Origin: CAZGMJ01 sp964526785
GTDB lineage: Bacteria > Planctomycetota > Phycisphaerae > Sedimentisphaerales > Anaerobacaceae
Length of the DNA: 15,923 nucleotides
Direction of reading: 5' to 3'
NCBI GenBank assembly: GCA_964526785.1
Contig: CAZGMJ010000093.1
Location: 1 to 15,923 of the forward strand
Positions 1 to 6,951 of the stretch are shown here, in pieces. Position 1 is the stretch's first letter. Every line of letters begins with the position of its first letter. The notes beneath the pieces were generated by a model, which was not told the DNA's origin, searched no databases, and was given only the letters and a program-made list of their open reading frames with translations. A program made the position numbers and the translations under genes.

Positions 1-64
1 AATGCCAGCTCTGCGAAAAGAACTCCTACGCCAAAACTGGGGATGAGTCAGGCATTGAAACCGC

Positions 65-93
65 TGGAAAGCGACTCGGCTTTGTGATATAAT
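65..93 (+). promoter_or_regulatory. Extended -10 promoter of the ECF sigma gene
   Basis: A perfect -10 hexamer TATAAT lies at 88-93, with an extended TG at 85-86. The sequence TGGAAA at 65-70 matches the -35 consensus at 4 of 6 positions with a 17-base spacer. Transcription would begin near 100, leaving a leader of about 35 bases before the chosen ATG at 135. This is a housekeeping-type promoter; no second, ECF-type promoter was recognised, so autoregulation is not evident. Confidence 0.6.
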
Positions 94-123
94 GCACATC
101 GTATGTGGCAGTTTCCGAACCGT

Positions 124-129
124 GGAGAG
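124..129 (+). promoter_or_regulatory. Ribosome binding site deciding the sigma factor start
   Basis: GGAGAG ends five bases before the ATG at 135. The frame is also open from a GTG at 105, but that codon lies only about 12 bases after the -10 and has no purine-rich site in front of it. The ATG at 135 is therefore preferred. Confidence 0.6.
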
Positions 130-134
130 AAGAC

Positions 135-683
135 ATGAGTGATGTTACGCGGATTCTGAATGCCATCGAGCAGGGTGATCCTGCAGCAACCGAAGGGCTG
201 CTGCCGCTGGTATACGAAGAACTCAGGATGCTCGCTGCACAGAAGATGGCGCAAGAAAAACCGGGGCATACGCTTCAGGCGACGGCCCTGGTGCATGAAG
301 CTTACATACGCCTTATGGAAGGGGGAAGCCAAAATTGGAGCAGCAAAGGTCATTTCTTCAAAGCTGCTGCGGAGGCTATGAGGAGGATTTTGGTGGAGAA
401 TGCGAGGCGGAAGAAACGGGTTTCTCACGGCGGAAGCCTTCAGCGGATACCCCTGAACCCAGGCACCGAAGTCTTGCAGGAGCCATCGGAAGACATTCTC
501 GCCCTGGATGAGGCTCTTAGTCGACTTGCTGAAGAAGACTGCGTTGTTGCCGAGATCGTGAAGCTGCGGTATTTCGGAGGCGTGCCTTTCAGCGAGATAG
601 CTCGGATGCTGGGGATTTCTACTCGCACGGTCGACCGCTATTGGGCCTACGGACGAGCCTGGTTGCACGAAGCCATGGCATAG
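135..683 (+). CDS. ECF-type RNA polymerase sigma factor (kinase-linked, TIGR02999-like)
   Basis: This 182-aa protein is a short sigma-70 family factor directing RNA polymerase to a dedicated promoter set. Residues about 25-92 fit sigma region 2, with the family-typical stretch TLQATALVHEAYIRL (46-60) followed by a basic helix ending RRILVENARRKKR (83-95). Residues about 124-178 fit sigma region 4, with the helix-turn-helix FSEIARMLGISTRTVDRYW (152-170). The ATG at 135 has a good ribosome site and gives the MSDVTRIL start usual in this family. The family is abundant in Planctomycetes and Acidobacteria and is often encoded beside Ser/Thr kinases. It usually lacks an anti-sigma partner, and the related kinase-linked ECF43 type is activated by phosphorylation. 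A kinase gene follows 141 bases downstream on the same strand, so phosphorylation by that kinase is a reasonable inference, not something the sequence proves. Confidence 0.9.
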   Translation: MSDVTRILNAIEQGDPAATEGLLPLVYEELRMLAAQKMAQEKPGHTLQATALVHEAYIRLMEGGSQNWSSKGHFFKAAAEAMRRILVENARRKKRVSHGGSLQRIPLNPGTEVLQEPSEDILALDEALSRLAEEDCVVAEIVKLRYFGGVPFSEIARMLGISTRTVDRYWAYGRAWLHEAMA

Positions 684-824
684 ATGCAGGCAGAGGCATC
701 AATGTGCTTGAAGCTACATCCACGCCTTCTGCAGACACGCAGACCGAAAATATTCACCGAATTGGCATTTCATCTGTCGTATTTCTGAGGAAAACGTCGC
801 ACTTAAGAGTAGAAAGACGATTCT

Positions 825-3251
825 ATGGCCATTGAACCCAGCGATATTAGAGAGATATTTGTGAGTGCTATGGACAAGGAGACTCCTGAGGCACAGGCCG
901 AGTTTCTCGACGAAGCGTGCAAAGGGAATGTGAAACTGCATGCCAGGGTCGAGGCACTGCTCAGGTCCCACACAGCCGGAGACGACTTTCTTTCCAGTCC
1001 GGCTCTCGGTTGCGAGATCATGTGTGACGAAGACCGCGATCCCGAACCCGTCGGGACTGTCATAGACAGGTATAAGCTTGTTGAGAAGATCGGTGAAGGC
1101 GGCATGGCTGTGGTCTATATGGCTGAGCAACAGGAGCCATTTCGCCGGAAGGTAGCCCTGAAGATTATCAAGCTGGGCATGGATACCAAGCAGGTCATTG
1201 CGCGTTTTGAAGCAGAGCGTCAGGCTTTGGCTATGATGGATCATCCCAATATCGCCAAAGTACTCGATGCAGGGGCTACAGAGACGGGTCGGCCGTATTT
1301 TGTGATGGAATTGGTCACCGGTATGGCTATTACGGCGTATTGTGACAGGAACGGACTGAGTATGGCAGAGCGGCTGGATCTGTTCGTCCGGGTTTGTGAT
1401 GCTGTCCAGCACGCTCATCAAAAAGGTATTATCCACAGAGATATCAAACCTTCGAATGTAATGGTCGCGCATCAGAACGGCGAGCGCGTTCCCAAAATAA
1501 TTGACTTTGGTATAGCCAAGGCAACCAACCAGCGATTGACGGAGAAGACGCTGTTCACTCGCTATGCTCACATAATCGGCACCCCCGCCTATATGAGTCC
1601 TGAACAAGCCGAAATGAACGACTTAGATGTTGATACACGTTCTGACATCTATTCACTCGGCGTGCTACTCTACGAACTGCTAACAGGGACTCCGCCCTTC
1701 AGTCATGAAGAGCTGCGCAAATCAGGATATTGTGAGATGCAGCGTATCATCCGCGAGCAGATGCCGAGCAAACCATCAACAAAGCTGAGCACTCTGGGAG
1801 AGATGCTCATCGATGTTGCACAAAACCGTCGAACGCAGGTCATGGCACTACCGAAGCTCGTGCGGGGGGATCTGGACTGGATTGTGATGAAGGCGCTCGA
1901 GAAGGAACGTACTCGCCGGTACGCCTCAGCAAGCGCTCTTGGCGAAGATGTGAGGCGGCACCAACGTCATGAACCCATATGGGCGGGTCCGCCAGGTCTA
2001 TGGTATCGATCGCGAAAATTCGTAGAACGGCATGTACGGCTGGTAGCTGGGCTCTGCGTCTTAACAGTTACCGTCTTCGCCGGCCTGATCATCAGTATGA
2101 CGCTGTACTTCAGGGCAGAATCCGCAATAGGGCGAATGGATGCGGCCTTGCTCGAAGCGGAGAGAACGGCGGATTTTCTGGCGAACGACCTCCTTGCCAC
2201 CGTATACCCCGAGAACGCCAAGAATTCCGAGGTAACTGTGAGATATATCCTCGGACGAGCTTCCGCAGGTGTTGCAGAGAGATTTGCAGAGAGCCCTGTT
2301 TCCGAAGCGCGCATACGAGAAATCCTTGGACTGACATATCAGAAGATGGGAGATTTCGAACAGGCAACACCTCACCTCGAACGTGCCTTGGAAATACGTC
2401 TTACGCATCTCGACGCAGAGGATCCCGATACTCTGAGCTCGATGAACAATTTGGGCCATTTGTACTGGCAAAAAGGGCAATATGAGGAGGCCGAACCGCT
2501 CTTGACCGGGGCGTTAAGGACCAGGACGCGAATTCTGGGTGAGGAGCATCCCGATACACTCGAGTCCCTGTGTTATACGGCGTGGTTGAACCTGATGTGG
2601 GCCGATTGGGACAAGGGAGTCCGGCTTATATCGAAAACGGTCGATATCGCAAGCCGTGTTCTTGGTGAAGAGCACCCTATCACCTTGAAGGCCCTGATGG
2701 GCCTCGCTCTTGTGCAGGCCACCCCTTTCCCTGCGAGTAGGGCCGAACCGCTTGTTACCAAAGGCTACGAGACTAGTGCCCGCGTACTGGGTGCTAAGCA
2801 CGAAACCACCCTATACTTCACGAACCTCCTTGTTTGGATGCATAGAGCGCAAAGACGCTATGAGATTGCTGAGGACTTGGGCACGAAGACGTTGGCGACT
2901 TGTCGAGCAGTCTTCGGTGAAAAGCACCCCACAACAATGTTTGCGCTGAGTAATCTGGGATGGTTGTACATACCTCAGGGGCGATATGCAGAAGCCAACG
3001 AACTACTTGCCCGATCGGTAGATTTGAGCAAAGAGCATCTTGGCGAGAGACATGGCTTTACCGTATGGTTTCTAATGAGACTGGGCGTCCTATACCACAA
3101 GATGGGGCGGCACGAGGAGTGCAAGGAATTGATGAGAAAGTCACTGGAACAATCTCTAAAGGAACGCGGAGGCGGTAGTCCACTGAACAGTATTTTCAGA
3201 TACTGGATAGGTCAGGCTGAGGAAGCGATTGAGTCTTCTGGCAATGAATGA
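825..3251 (+). CDS. Transmembrane Ser/Thr protein kinase with C-terminal TPR repeats
   Basis: This 808-aa PknB-type kinase probably phosphorylates the neighbouring sigma factor or other partners. Residues 1-80 form the N-terminal extension common to planctomycete kinases. The catalytic domain (about 83-375) is complete: glycine loop IGEGGMAVVY (89-98), ATP lysine K113, helix-C glutamate near E131, catalytic HRDIKPSN (204-211, D206), DFG (227-229) and the SPE version of APE (258-260). One hydrophobic segment at about 405-428 would anchor it, with the kinase inside and the C-terminal part outside the cytoplasmic membrane. Residues about 490-780 carry kinesin-light-chain/TPR_10-like units with a recurring LGEEHPDTL motif at a strict 42-residue period, a likely protein-binding scaffold. 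The ATG at 825 has only a weak purine stretch upstream. The gene follows the sigma gene without a visible terminator, so the two may be co-transcribed. Confidence 0.93.
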   Translation: MAIEPSDIREIFVSAMDKETPEAQAEFLDEACKGNVKLHARVEALLRSHTAGDDFLSSPALGCEIMCDEDRDPEPVGTVIDRYKLVEKIGEGGMAVVYMAEQQEPFRRKVALKIIKLGMDTKQVIARFEAERQALAMMDHPNIAKVLDAGATETGRPYFVMELVTGMAITAYCDRNGLSMAERLDLFVRVCDAVQHAHQKGIIHRDIKPSNVMVAHQNGERVPKIIDFGIAKATNQRLTEKTLFTRYAHIIGTPAYMSPEQAEMNDLDVDTRSDIYSLGVLLYELLTGTPPFSHEELRKSGYCEMQRIIREQMPSKPSTKLSTLGEMLIDVAQNRRTQVMALPKLVRGDLDWIVMKALEKERTRRYASASALGEDVRRHQRHEPIWAGPPGLWYRSRKFVERHVRLVAGLCVLTVTVFAGLIISMTLYFRAESAIGRMDAALLEAERTADFLANDLLATVYPENAKNSEVTVRYILGRASAGVAERFAESPVSEARIREILGLTYQKMGDFEQATPHLERALEIRLTHLDAEDPDTLSSMNNLGHLYWQKGQYEEAEPLLTGALRTRTRILGEEHPDTLESLCYTAWLNLMWADWDKGVRLISKTVDIASRVLGEEHPITLKALMGLALVQATPFPASRAEPLVTKGYETSARVLGAKHETTLYFTNLLVWMHRAQRRYEIAEDLGTKTLATCRAVFGEKHPTTMFALSNLGWLYIPQGRYAEANELLARSVDLSKEHLGERHGFTVWFLMRLGVLYHKMGRHEECKELMRKSLEQSLKERGGGSPLNSIFRYWIGQAEEAIESSGNE

Positions 3252-3401
3252 CATGCGGACGTCGCCGTACGTGGAAATGGATTGGGGTCTATTTGACTGA
3301 GAAAGGCATTTGATATCGCTCGTTGAGACAGCTGCATGGCAGGAAGGTCGAGACTATTCAGGCGGTTATGAAAAGTGATCAAGCGTTTTGACTGATGAGG
3401 T

Positions 3402-3434
3402 GCAGCAGGGACTGGCTCTGCTGCTGGTTTTCTG
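3402..3434 (+). terminator. Candidate intrinsic terminator after the kinase gene
   Basis: GCAGCAG at 3402-3408 pairs perfectly with CTGCTGC at 3418-3424 across a 9-base loop. The stem is followed by TGGTTTTCTG, a short, interrupted T tract. It lies about 150 bases after the kinase stop and about 30 bases before the next start codon. It could end the sigma-kinase transcript or act as an attenuator-like structure for the next gene. The weak T tract keeps confidence modest. Confidence 0.4.
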
Positions 3435-3453
3435 TATCAATTAGTTTTCTTGG

Positions 3454-3459
3454 AAGGAG
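3454..3459 (+). promoter_or_regulatory. Ribosome binding site deciding the multi-SnoaL protein start
   Basis: AAGGAG ends five bases before the ATG at 3465. An in-frame TTG at 3450 lies upstream of this site and would add only five residues, so the ATG is preferred. Confidence 0.75.
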
Positions 3460-3464
3460 AAGGC

Positions 3465-5933
3465 ATGAGACTCACACATTGGACTACCGTAGGTTTGGCT
3501 ATTGTCTTGCTGAGTTGCATAGACTCTCAAGGCGCAGTCGAAAGTCATCAACTCAATAGTGCCGCAGATTTGGATTTGTCCGGGGATATCATTTACGCCA
3601 TCAATTTTGGAAATAATGGACAGCCTTGGGTTGGCGGAATCCGTTTTCAACGTGAGGAGAATTACCCTGCAGTAACGCTTAATGCTCCGCGTGAGCAAGT
3701 GATGAGCAACTTTGGACCAGGTCCGAACACAGGTGATGCAGGGCTGGATACGCTATTGAATGGTTCGGGTTACAGGCTCGGCTCCGGAACTGTGGAGATG
3801 TCGGTCAGTGCAGGAGGCTTGGAGGTTGGGCGGCAGTATCTTCTTCAGGTTGTGTTCTATACAGCCAACCATGCTGGTGGAGCAAGGGGGGAGATGTATG
3901 TTGAGGGGCATCGGGTCTTTGATAACGCTGACCCAGTAGTCGCACAAGGCGGTGTTCTTGGGCAAGGCGGCTCCGTAACCAAATATGATTTCATCGCAAG
4001 TGATTCAGTGCTTAACATCCGTATGGTAACCCATGGCGGTTTTGTCTCTGGGATGAATGGTTTCATATTGACCTTGCTGCCGGACCTTGACGCGTTGCAT
4101 GAAGGTTTCAGAGACGCACTCAACACGCAGGATCTGGATGGAGTCGCATCCTATTATCATGAAGACGCTACGTGGGACTACGTGGCACTTCCCCCCGTCC
4201 ATGAGGGTAAGGAGCAGATACGAACCTTTTATGATGAGATATTCAAGGGGTTTCCCGATTTCCATGTTGAGCACAGAAACAGATTGATTTCAGAAGATAT
4301 CCTGATTACTGAATGCACTGTAACTGCTACACATCTGGGGGAGATCTTCGAGATTCCCGGCACGGGAAATCCTGTTCAGCTCATGCATATGGACATCTAT
4401 GAATATGAAGGCGACAAGATAGAGCACATGACCACGTATGATGACGCTGCGAGCTTTCTGGTGCAGTTCGGTGTCATGCCTGACCCTGGTCTTGACCCGG
4501 CGATGCTGGTGCCTTCCTTTGCACTTCCGGCTGCGGAGCCGACGGGACTGGCTCCTGTAGAAGCAGGCTTGCAGCTTGATGCTCTGTATGATGCCCACGA
4601 TCTGGCCAGTTATGCCAGGAATATCCATCCGGATGCGGAGATTCTGCTCGCTCCACTGGGAGTTCCATTGAATCGTGAGCAGTTCATCGCCGCTCTGGAA
4701 CTCTACTTCCTGGGATTCCCGGATCTCAATCAGGAGATCGTACGCAGTATTGACATGGGGGACGGCTGGGCCGCGTTTGAAGTCATATACAAAGGCAACA
4801 ATACGGGGCCGTACTTCGGTATGCCGCCGACGCAGCGTTACAGTGAAGTCAAAGGCGCATGGATTGCCAAGTTCGATGCGGACGGTCTCTGTACGAATAT
4901 GTCGGCCTATTTCGACAATATCACTGTACTGGCGAATCTGGGCCTGTTCCCACCGCCCGATCCGGAGGCCAATAAGACACTGGAACGGCGCGTCTTCGAC
5001 GAGATCTGGAACCAGGGGCTTCTGGATGTAGCAGATGAAGTGTTTGCCCCCGACGCCACCCTGCACCTCGGTGCAGATGATGTGCAGGGGCCCGAAGCTT
5101 TCAAGGCATATGTTGCCGGATATCGCGCAGCCTTTCCTGATATTCATTGGACCGTGGAGGATCAGATCGCCGAAGGGGAGATGGTAGTAACCCGGCTGAC
5201 TGGTACGGGCACACATCAGGGTGAGCTAATGGGCATCCCGCCTACCGGATTGCCGATTACGGTAACGGCCGTTGCCACTGTTCGGATTGCGCAAGGCAAA
5301 ATCCAGGAAAGCTGGAACTCCTGGGACGCTCTGGGCCTGATGCAGCAGCTCGGTGTGATGCCTCCGTCGCGAGAAGACTACACCTGGGGCGCGCCGTCTG
5401 AAGTAACCGGGGATCCGGGTGATCCGGCAGCGAATACGGCTCAAGTTCTCTATGTTGTTCAGAAGTTCTGGAACGAGCATATAGTGGCTGCGTTGGATAG
5501 TACCCACAACCCTGATGCCCTTGCGCACAATCCCGTCATCCCCGGTCATCCTTTGCCTTACCAAATGTATAAGCACGTTTGCCTGGCACATCTCGCCGCT
5601 TTTCCTGATTTCTACGTCACCAATGAGAACGTTATTGCAGAAGGAGACAAGGTGGCGGTCCGCTGGACGGTGGATGGAACACATCTTGGTGAACTGATGG
5701 GTATGCCTCCTACGGGCAGGCCGGTGACGTTTACGGGGAGCACCATCTATCGCCTTGCCGATGGTAGGATCGTGGAGACCTGGTGGTGCTATGACGCTCT
5801 GGGCATGATGCAGCAGATCACCGGACCGTATTGTGCAAGCCCCATCCCTGGAGATGTTAACGACGACTGCAAGGTCGATTGCGCCGACCTGGCAATAATG
5901 GGTTCCCACTGGCTGGAAGACAACAGTGAATGA
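3465..5933 (+). CDS. Secreted protein with malectin-like region, four SnoaL-like domains and dockerin-like tail
   Basis: The product is 822 aa. Residues 1-24 form a signal peptide (hydrophobic VGLAIVLLSC). The cysteine at 18 could be a weak lipobox; otherwise signal peptidase I could cut after SQGA (21-24). Residues about 40-206 resemble the malectin-like/carbohydrate-binding regions of planctomycete exported proteins (IIYAINFG at 42-49). Four SnoaL-like, NTF2-fold units follow at about 210-339, 365-496, 502-633 and 658-785. Each has a GFPD or AFPD motif (262-265, 417-420, 556-559, 712-715); units 1, 3 and 4 also have a THxGE motif, and units 3 and 4 share GELMGxPPTG. Unit 2 is the most divergent. 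Residues 796-822 form a dockerin-like calcium motif starting GDVNDDCKVDCADL and ending HWLEDNSE. Single SnoaL domains act as small-molecule cyclases, isomerases or ligand-binding folds. No catalytic role can be assigned here; binding or modification of a ligand at the cell surface is an inference. Confidence 0.85.
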   Translation: MRLTHWTTVGLAIVLLSCIDSQGAVESHQLNSAADLDLSGDIIYAINFGNNGQPWVGGIRFQREENYPAVTLNAPREQVMSNFGPGPNTGDAGLDTLLNGSGYRLGSGTVEMSVSAGGLEVGRQYLLQVVFYTANHAGGARGEMYVEGHRVFDNADPVVAQGGVLGQGGSVTKYDFIASDSVLNIRMVTHGGFVSGMNGFILTLLPDLDALHEGFRDALNTQDLDGVASYYHEDATWDYVALPPVHEGKEQIRTFYDEIFKGFPDFHVEHRNRLISEDILITECTVTATHLGEIFEIPGTGNPVQLMHMDIYEYEGDKIEHMTTYDDAASFLVQFGVMPDPGLDPAMLVPSFALPAAEPTGLAPVEAGLQLDALYDAHDLASYARNIHPDAEILLAPLGVPLNREQFIAALELYFLGFPDLNQEIVRSIDMGDGWAAFEVIYKGNNTGPYFGMPPTQRYSEVKGAWIAKFDADGLCTNMSAYFDNITVLANLGLFPPPDPEANKTLERRVFDEIWNQGLLDVADEVFAPDATLHLGADDVQGPEAFKAYVAGYRAAFPDIHWTVEDQIAEGEMVVTRLTGTGTHQGELMGIPPTGLPITVTAVATVRIAQGKIQESWNSWDALGLMQQLGVMPPSREDYTWGAPSEVTGDPGDPAANTAQVLYVVQKFWNEHIVAALDSTHNPDALAHNPVIPGHPLPYQMYKHVCLAHLAAFPDFYVTNENVIAEGDKVAVRWTVDGTHLGELMGMPPTGRPVTFTGSTIYRLADGRIVETWWCYDALGMMQQITGPYCASPIPGDVNDDCKVDCADLAIMGSHWLEDNSE

Positions 5934-6042
5934 CAGCGAGTTGGGTGAAAATACGACTGACAGCTTGAACGATTGATGGGGCTGGCCGCGGTTCATGCAA
6001 GCCAGTGCTTCAAGCAGATGTCGGTCACAATGAGAAACTCCG

Positions 6043-6092
6043 CCGGAGTGACGCCGCAGGTTGAAGACCTTCTCTTTTTGGCGTCACTTCGG
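6043..6092 (+). terminator. Long hairpin, candidate terminator of the multi-SnoaL gene
   Basis: CCGGAGTGACGCC (6043-6055) pairs with GGCGTCACTTCGG (6080-6092) over 13 bases, with one G-U pair and a 24-base loop. The loop can form a small AGGT/ACCT stem of its own. TCTTTTG follows the stem. The position, about 110 bases after the stop at 5933, suits transcription termination. The long loop and short T tract also fit another structured RNA or a DNA element. Confidence 0.4.
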
Positions 6093-6128
6093 TCTTTTGC
6101 GACGAAGCAATTATACAATGTGAATCTC

Positions 6129-6201
6129 GGCAGACGGCCAGACGTTTCCTCCTTCAAGAAAACATCGCGGCGCATGCCGTTCTCTTCTCTGGCCGTCTGC
6201 C
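6129..6201. repeat. Perfect 14-bp inverted repeat, arms 45 bases apart
   Basis: GGCAGACGGCCAGA at 6129-6142 is the exact reverse complement of TCTGGCCGTCTGCC at 6188-6201. The 45-base interior contains a small CGGC-GCAT-GCCG hairpin. CTTTTCTTTT follows the right arm (from 6201), which resembles a terminator tail. It could be a bidirectional terminator, the ends of a tiny non-autonomous element, or a structured RNA. No target-site duplication was evident. Confidence 0.6.
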
Positions 6202-6233
6202 TTTTCTTTTGCCTTGTCCTTGCCGTGGCACAT

Positions 6234-6445
6234 CAATATGGATCGATCTCACCAGCCAATCCGCGCACGAAAACGCGCACCGAAGCCCCCCGATTTGGCC
6301 TGATTTCGCGTTATCGTGACTTTTGACCAACGAATCATAAGTTGTTGTCATTACTTGGGTAAGCCTCAGTAGGCGACTTTGGCAAAAACACATTATCGGG
6401 GCTCATCTTGACTATTTGATAGGCAGTCGTTGGCAATATGTCACT
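6234..6445 (+). repeat. Roughly 210-bp dispersed direct repeat, copy 1
   Basis: This stretch aligns with 10283-10491 in the same orientation at about 85% identity by eye, with a few small indels. The longest exact shared blocks include TCCGCGCACGAAAACGCGCA, CATAAGTTGTTGTCAT and a block from TTTGGCAAAAACACATTATC through CGGGGCTCATCTT. No terminal inverted repeats and no credible shared reading frame were found: the minus-strand ORFs starting MCFCQS in both copies diverge through frameshifts. It ends shortly before the promoter of the ATP-grasp/deacetylase cluster. Confidence 0.85.
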
Positions 6446-6547
6446 CTACCCGCTGAAGAGTTCTGGCCCGTAGTTGGGAGCGTGTTTATGCCAACCGTTC
6501 CCGTATGATCGTATATGCTGCGAAACTGAGTTTTGGGCTCTTCGCCC

Positions 6548-6577
6548 TTGTATCGCTCCCACATACTCTGCTACAAT
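6548..6577 (+). promoter_or_regulatory. Extended -10 promoter candidate for the ATP-grasp/deacetylase cluster
   Basis: TACAAT at 6572-6577 is preceded by TG at 6569-6570, giving an extended -10. TTGTAT at 6548-6553 is a poor -35, matching at 3 of 6 positions with an 18-base spacer. Transcription would start near 6584, inside the repeat-bracketed region and upstream of the 93-aa ORF, so the cluster would carry its own promoter. Confidence 0.4.
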
Positions 6578-6669
6578 CGTGCCCATTGTTAGAACTCAAG
6601 TTCCTTGTCAATTGTCAGGCAGTTCGCTGGAAGACTGGATTTAGAACGATTCCAGAGATGAACCATTGA

Positions 6670-6951
6670 TTGTCACCGGCAGCCGGGGTTGGGGCGACAT
6701 TAAACGAATCGGTCTATATGTATGGTGCATTTGCGCAACCGTTCTCTTTCCGGCTGTTCGGGGCGAAACTGGAGACAAAGTGGCAGTTCGAGGACGGCAC
6801 TTCCGAGCGGATGACTTGCGGGATAGGTGGTCATTACAGATCGGCGACCGATGCCGACGGATACCGCATTGATACGCAAACCTTCACATGTCAGACAGAG
6901 AAGAACCACTATAGCGAGCAACCAGTTTCCATCGAGAAGGAGCTTGGATGA
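6670..6951 (+). CDS. Hypothetical 93-aa protein overlapping the ATP-grasp gene
   Basis: The family is not recognised. The frame opens at a TTG (6670) directly after an in-frame stop; the first ATG is at 6718 and would give 77 aa. Neither start has a good ribosome site. The ORF ends in ATGA, so its stop overlaps the start of the fusion gene by four bases, which often marks translational coupling. The sequence is rich in aromatic residues (YMYGAFAQPFSFRLFG at 16-31) and has two cysteines in its second half. It has no signal peptide or membrane segment. It could be a real small partner of the downstream enzymes or the surviving 3' end of a larger gene. The missing ribosome site favours caution. 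Confidence 0.45.
   Translation: MSPAAGVGATLNESVYMYGAFAQPFSFRLFGAKLETKWQFEDGTSERMTCGIGGHYRSATDADGYRIDTQTFTCQTEKNHYSEQPVSIEKELG
6937..6942 (+). promoter_or_regulatory. Ribosome binding site of the ATP-grasp/DmpA fusion gene
   Basis: AAGGAG ends five bases before the ATG at 6948. It lies inside the end of the preceding ORF, so the fusion gene can start independently as well as by coupling. Confidence 0.75.

Larger units (their letters stand above)
5934..6569. other. Gene-free stretch with inverted repeats and a dispersed repeat copy
   Basis: No convincing gene lies here. The stretch holds an imperfect hairpin (6043-6092), a separated 14-base inverted repeat (6129-6201), the first copy of a roughly 210-base repeat (6234-6445) and, at its end, a promoter-like sequence that serves the following cluster. 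A + frame open from 5973 to 6326 includes a hydrophobic stretch that mimics a signal peptide, but it runs through both the inverted repeat and the dispersed repeat and has no ribosome site, so it was not called. Confidence 0.6.

Noticed and set aside
714..1607. 297-aa minus-strand ORF opposite the kinase
   Set aside because: It lies entirely or almost entirely opposite well-supported kinase motifs, has no ribosome site and no recognisable domain.
4290..5216. 308-aa minus-strand ORF, and a second at 5226-5996
   Set aside because: Both are antisense to the four-domain SnoaL protein, whose repeats and motifs are clear; the antisense translations have no family-like features.
5973..6326. 117-aa + strand ORF containing a signal-peptide-like segment
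   Set aside because: It starts with TTG, lacks a ribosome site, and runs through two inverted repeats and into the dispersed repeat. The hydrophobic segment is translated from the T-rich arm of the inverted repeat.
6154..6393. Shared small protein (MCFCQS... / MTTTY...) encoded on the minus strand of both repeat copies
   Set aside because: The two frames agree only for about 20 residues and then diverge through indels, so the similarity is of DNA, not of a conserved protein.
6234..6445. Possible integron attC site in the dispersed repeat
   Set aside because: Copy 2 has a GTTAAGC that fits one core-site pattern, but copy 1 does not, no matching RYYYAAC partner was found, and the element is long with no imperfect palindrome.
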